This document shows positions 61,441 to 64,000 of a stretch of 64,000 bases of DNA, one piece after another (within the stretch, counting starts at the first letter, position 1; the number at the start of each line of letters is the position of its first letter). The DNA is taken from contig NZ_NESJ01000018.1 of the NCBI RefSeq assembly GCF_003063645.1, forward strand, positions 1-64,000, written 5' to 3'. This DNA is from Limnohabitans sp. 2KL-51. GTDB lineage: Bacteria; Pseudomonadota; Gammaproteobacteria; Burkholderiales; Burkholderiaceae_C. A program made the translations under genes and the position numbers. The notes beneath the pieces are model-generated. The model was not told the DNA's origin, did no database searches, and worked only from the letters and a program-made list of their open reading frames with translations.

Positions 61441-62141
61441 GACGGCCCAGTCCAGCCCATTTCGAGCCAATGCGCATACCTCGGTTTGAATGGCCACGCA
61501 GTGTGCTGCACGGGCGTGCCCTTTGGCAAGACGCCTTCGGTCAAGTGGTCCAGCCAAGGACTGATGGCCCCCATTTGGAGCAGCCATGCCTGTCCTTCTG
61601 TGGTTTCCATAGCCAATCCGGCCTCACTGTGGCGGGCCATCGGAAAGAGGGTGCCAGGGGTGTGGCGTCCTGACATTCGGTCATGGACGCTGCCCCATGC
61701 AACGGTCTCGAGTTGGCGCTGAAAATTTTTCAAGCGCTGCTCCACGGCATCCGGCGATGGGTCTGTGAAACGCAATTGCCCCAGGACGTTGTCAAACCAG
61801 AAGAAGGCAGTCGGAAGGATGCGTGTCCATTCATCGAGTTGCGCCAAGCCATCGCCTGTGTGCAGGTTCAGGCGCGTGCCTTCACGCTTCAAAGCCTGAC
61901 CATGACGCCACCGAAACAAAGGGGCCGCCAAGGGGTCGATGTCCCAGGCATGCACTTCCTCAAATTGAGTCAGCCATTCGGTGGGCAGCATCCAGCCTGC
62001 ACTGCCGCCGATCAACACCAGTTGACGGCGTGGCATGGCTTGCGCTAGCAGCCAATCTGAAATTTGTGCCACAGCGGGCGCCCAACGTTTTTGCGAACGC
62101 CAGGCTCGCCAATGCCACTGCCACCCACCCGTCAGGCTCAC
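61437..62141 (-). CDS. Hypothetical protein with Rossmann/methyltransferase-like core
   Basis: About 234 residues from a GTG at 62141, nine bases after the GST stop; this start is chosen because further upstream codons fall inside the GST gene. R-Q-L-V-L-I-G-G-S-A-G-W-M followed by H-A-W-D-I-D-P resembles motifs I and II of S-adenosylmethionine-dependent methyltransferases, and L-H-T-G-D-G-L may be motif III. Family not recognised. Spacing suggests co-transcription with the GST. Confidence 0.7.
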   Translation of the reverse strand: MSLTGGWQWHWRAWRSQKRWAPAVAQISDWLLAQAMPRRQLVLIGGSAGWMLPTEWLTQFEEVHAWDIDPLAAPLFRWRHGQALKREGTRLNLHTGDGLAQLDEWTRILPTAFFWFDNVLGQLRFTDPSPDAVEQRLKNFQRQLETVAWGSVHDRMSGRHTPGTLFPMARHSEAGLAMETTEGQAWLLQMGAISPWLDHLTEGVLPKGTPVQHTAWPFKPRYAHWLEMGWTGPS

Positions 62142-62149
62142 GGCGGGCC

Positions 62150-62848
62150 TCAGGCTTTGTTCAGCCGTTCGTTTTGCGGGAACATGAATTTCTTGGCATC
62201 CGCGTCCATTTCGGTCTTGAAGGTGTATTTCGTTTTGAAGGCTTCGGCGCGCTGGGCCGCCGGGCGGGCGTTGACCAAATCCAGCAGGCGCTTGATGTGG
62301 GGGTACTGCGTCCAGGTGGCTTCCCCCGTGCCCAGCACATAAGGCAGCATGCGGGCCCAGCCCCACAGGGCCATGTCGACGATGCTGTAGTGCTCGCCTA
62401 GCATGTAAGTGTTTTGCGCCAGGTGCTTTTCCAGCACGCTCCAGTGGCGGTGGGCTTCAAAGTCGTAGCGGTTCAGGGCGTATTCTTTGGGCTCGGGTGC
62501 GGCATGGCGAAAGTGAACCGACTGGCCTGAAAACGGCCCGATGCCGCTCGCAATGAAAAGCAACCAGGACAGGGCTGCGCCGCGCTCTTTGGCCTGCGCC
62601 ATGGCGGGGACAAATTTTTGTTCGCGGTCGGCCAAGTAAAGCAAGATGGCGTTGCTGTCGAACACGGTCACGTCACCATCGGTGATGGCGGGCACCTTGG
62701 CGTTGGGGTTGACGGCCAGGAAGGCAGGCGCAAATTGCTCGCCCTTGCGCGTGTCCACGGGCACGGCCTCAAAAGGCAGGCCCAGCTCTTCGAGCAGCAG
62801 GGTGATCTTCATGGGGTTGGGCGCAGCGTTGAAGAAAAATTTCAGCAT
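62150..62848 (-). CDS. Glutathione S-transferase family protein (YfcG/Ure2-like)
   Basis: A 232-residue protein. The N-terminal thioredoxin-like domain has F-F-F-N-A-A-P-N-P-M-K-I, the N-P-N-A-K-V-P-A-I cis-proline loop and D-S-N-A-I-L-L-Y-L (glutathione gamma-Glu site); the C-terminal helical domain includes Y-S-I-V-D-M-A-L-W-G-W. N-rich active-site start N-A-A-P-N-P is like YfcG, a disulfide-bond reductase. The ATG at 62848 is preferred over upstream in-frame starts that precede the first strand. Confidence 0.92.
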   Translation of the reverse strand: MLKFFFNAAPNPMKITLLLEELGLPFEAVPVDTRKGEQFAPAFLAVNPNAKVPAITDGDVTVFDSNAILLYLADREQKFVPAMAQAKERGAALSWLLFIASGIGPFSGQSVHFRHAAPEPKEYALNRYDFEAHRHWSVLEKHLAQNTYMLGEHYSIVDMALWGWARMLPYVLGTGEATWTQYPHIKRLLDLVNARPAAQRAEAFKTKYTFKTEMDADAKKFMFPQNERLNKA

Positions 62849-63116
62849 GGGAGGGTTCCGTCCACAGGGGTTAAAGGTCAAGCGTGACAGGCCAAGTGTT
62901 CAAGGCCAAAGGGTCCACGCAGGGTCTAGCAGCTGTAAGTGTGGCCCAGACCCAGGCCAATGGTGGGGCTTTCCCAGTCATGTCGGTGACTCTGGGGTCT
63001 GTGCTTTGTTGTTACGTTCGCGCGTCGCTCAGAGCATCTGGCTTGTTCAATGCTGCTGAACAGGCGCTGGTGTTCTAGCGCTGGTGTAGCCCCTAATTTT
63101 TTTGCAGGAACGCTTC
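62849..63116. other. Intergenic region between GST and CMD genes
   Basis: No convincing gene, repeat or terminator is seen. A plus-strand 64-codon frame starting at a GTG (62884) has no ribosome-binding site and an unusual composition, and is not called. The promoter regions of the two divergent flanking genes should lie here. Confidence 0.55.
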
Positions 63117-63707
63117 ATGACCGAACGATTCGCCCAGATCCGTTACGACGAATTGCCCCCCGAGGTGCGGCCGTTGGCCGATGACATCCTCAAGGTGTCG
63201 AGCGCGGCGCTCGGCGGCCCCTACAACGCGCTGCTGCGCAGCCCTGACATGGCTCGCCGTGCCTTTGATTTTCTGGACTACCTTCGCTTCAAAACCTCGG
63301 TCAACAAGCGCCTGAACGAGTTGGCCATCCTGATCCAGGCGCGCATCTCCAACGCGCAGTTCGAGTGGTGGGCGCACGAACCCATCGCGCGCAAGGCGGG
63401 CTTGTCAGACGCGGTGATGCGCGACTTGCAGCAATGCCAACGGCCCAACAGCATGCAAGAGGATGAACGCCTGGTGTATGACTTTTGCATTCAGCTCTCT
63501 CTAAACCACCGCGTGCCCGATGCCTTGTGGCAAGAAGCTGTGGCACGCATGGGAGAGCAGGCGGTGGTGGACCTGACGGTCTTGTCGGGCACCTATGTCA
63601 TGGTGTCCATGCTGCTGAACGCCACGCAAGTGGGCATTCCCGGTGGCTGCGCTGAACCCCTTCAGGTGTTGAGCCCTCTGGAAATTCGACAACGCTTGTT
63701 GGCCTGA
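63117..63707 (+). CDS. Carboxymuconolactone decarboxylase-family protein
   Basis: A 196-residue, mostly helical alkylhydroperoxidase/CMD-like protein. The block R-L-N-E-L-A-I-L-I-Q-A-R-I-S-N-A-Q-F-E-W-W-A-H is the family core; the CxxC of AhpD-type members is absent, so a decarboxylase or lyase-like rather than thiol-redox role is likely. The ATG at 63117 follows GCAGGAA; a TTG at 63102 overlaps that site and is rejected. Followed 39 bp later by a Bug receptor gene. Confidence 0.88.
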   Translation: MTERFAQIRYDELPPEVRPLADDILKVSSAALGGPYNALLRSPDMARRAFDFLDYLRFKTSVNKRLNELAILIQARISNAQFEWWAHEPIARKAGLSDAVMRDLQQCQRPNSMQEDERLVYDFCIQLSLNHRVPDALWQEAVARMGEQAVVDLTVLSGTYVMVSMLLNATQVGIPGGCAEPLQVLSPLEIRQRLLA

Positions 63708-63746
63708 TCGGTCACACTGCGGCTTACATAATAAAGGGAGACTTCC

Positions 63747-64000
63747 ATGTCCATTCGTTTTATCCGCACGGGCCTGGCCATGCTGTTGGCCCTCAGCACT
63801 TTTCAGATTTCGGCGCAAGACTTTCCCAGCCGCGCCATCACCATGGTCATGCCTTATGCCGCAGGCGGCCCGGGTGACACCATCACGCGCTTGTTTGCCG
63901 GGGCCATGCAAAAGCACCTGGGTCAGCAGATCGTGGTGGACAACACCGCAGGCGCCTCGGGCTCGATTGGCACGGCCAAAGTGGCCCGCGCCAAAGCCGA
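63747..64000 (+). CDS. Bug/TctC-family substrate-binding protein, 3' partial
   Basis: Only the first 84 codons are in the window. A signal peptide (A-M-L-L-A-L-S-T-F-Q-I-S-A-Q-D) leads to the mature start F-P-S-R-A-I-T-M-V-M-P-Y-A-A-G-G-P-G-D, the Bug hallmark. A clear AAAGGGAG ribosome-binding site precedes the ATG. Likely co-transcribed with the CMD-family gene. Confidence 0.9.
   Translation, partial: MSIRFIRTGLAMLLALSTFQISAQDFPSRAITMVMPYAAGGPGDTITRLFAGAMQKHLGQQIVVDNTAGASGSIGTAKVARAKA

Noticed and set aside
62884..63078. 64-codon plus-strand frame between the GST and CMD genes
   Set aside because: GTG start without ribosome-binding site, no recognisable similarity, and location in a divergent promoter region.

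Overview
The window is GC-rich, densely coding bacterial DNA and reads as a betaproteobacterium of the Burkholderiales, most likely Comamonadaceae (Limnohabitans/Rhodoferax-like). This rests on gene content and order: rhodanese-grxC-secB-gpsA, gpmA-ctpA-moeB, accB-accC-prmA with a DUF3426 protein, ccsA/ypjD next to ffh, an Ala/Lys/Pro histone H1-like protein, and three orphan Bug/TctC-type binding proteins. No rRNA, tRNA, CRISPR array, prophage or transposase was seen. The family assignment is inferred from recognised protein families, not from a search.

Layout. 1-8.0 kb: 3' part of a giant modular secreted or surface protein (VCBS, putative-Ig and lectin-like modules, calcium-binding C-terminus). 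8.1-12.0 kb: accessory genes (a lone DUF4143-type ATPase between two copies of an intergenic repeat; a Bug receptor with a sulfatase). 12.0-30.2 kb: housekeeping genes (nuclease, moeB, ctpA, gpmA, rhodanese/grxC/secB/gpsA, rodA, tldD, aroG, mpl, accBC, prmA, histone-like protein). aroG is preceded by what looks like a complete Phe/Tyr attenuator: a 24-codon leader peptide, competing hairpins and an intrinsic terminator. 30.3-38.1 kb: nrdAB under a promoter carrying two NrdR boxes, then ampD, ccsA and ffh. 38.1-42.1 kb: a cassette of ferredoxin, glutamine-synthetase-like ligase, Rieske oxygenase and gamma-glutamylcyclotransferase, bracketed by two inverted copies of a palindromic repeat and lying between ffh and miaB. 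42.1-45.9 kb: miaB, a DUF2889 protein and an acyl-CoA ligase.

46.1-61.4 kb: a compact catabolic operon of a GntR regulator followed by fourteen genes, most joined by 4-bp ATGA overlaps. It encodes a Liv-type ABC importer, a Bug receptor, a LeuCD-like hydro-lyase, hydantoinase/oxoprolinase HyuB and HyuA, an isochorismatase-fold protein lacking the usual nucleophilic cysteine, an FAD oxidoreductase, an isocitrate-lyase/PEP-mutase-type C-C lyase and a GNAT acetyltransferase. A plausible reading is import of a small cyclic amide, imide or carboxylate, ring opening, hydration to an alkylmalate-type acid, and cleavage to central metabolites; the substrate is unknown. The window ends with a glutathione transferase, a methyltransferase-like protein, a carboxymuconolactone-decarboxylase-family protein and the 5' end of a third Bug receptor.

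Two candidates stand out as undescribed systems: the repeat-bounded gamma-glutamylation/Rieske cassette and the large HyuAB/LeuCD/lyase operon. The best regulatory find is the aroG attenuator.
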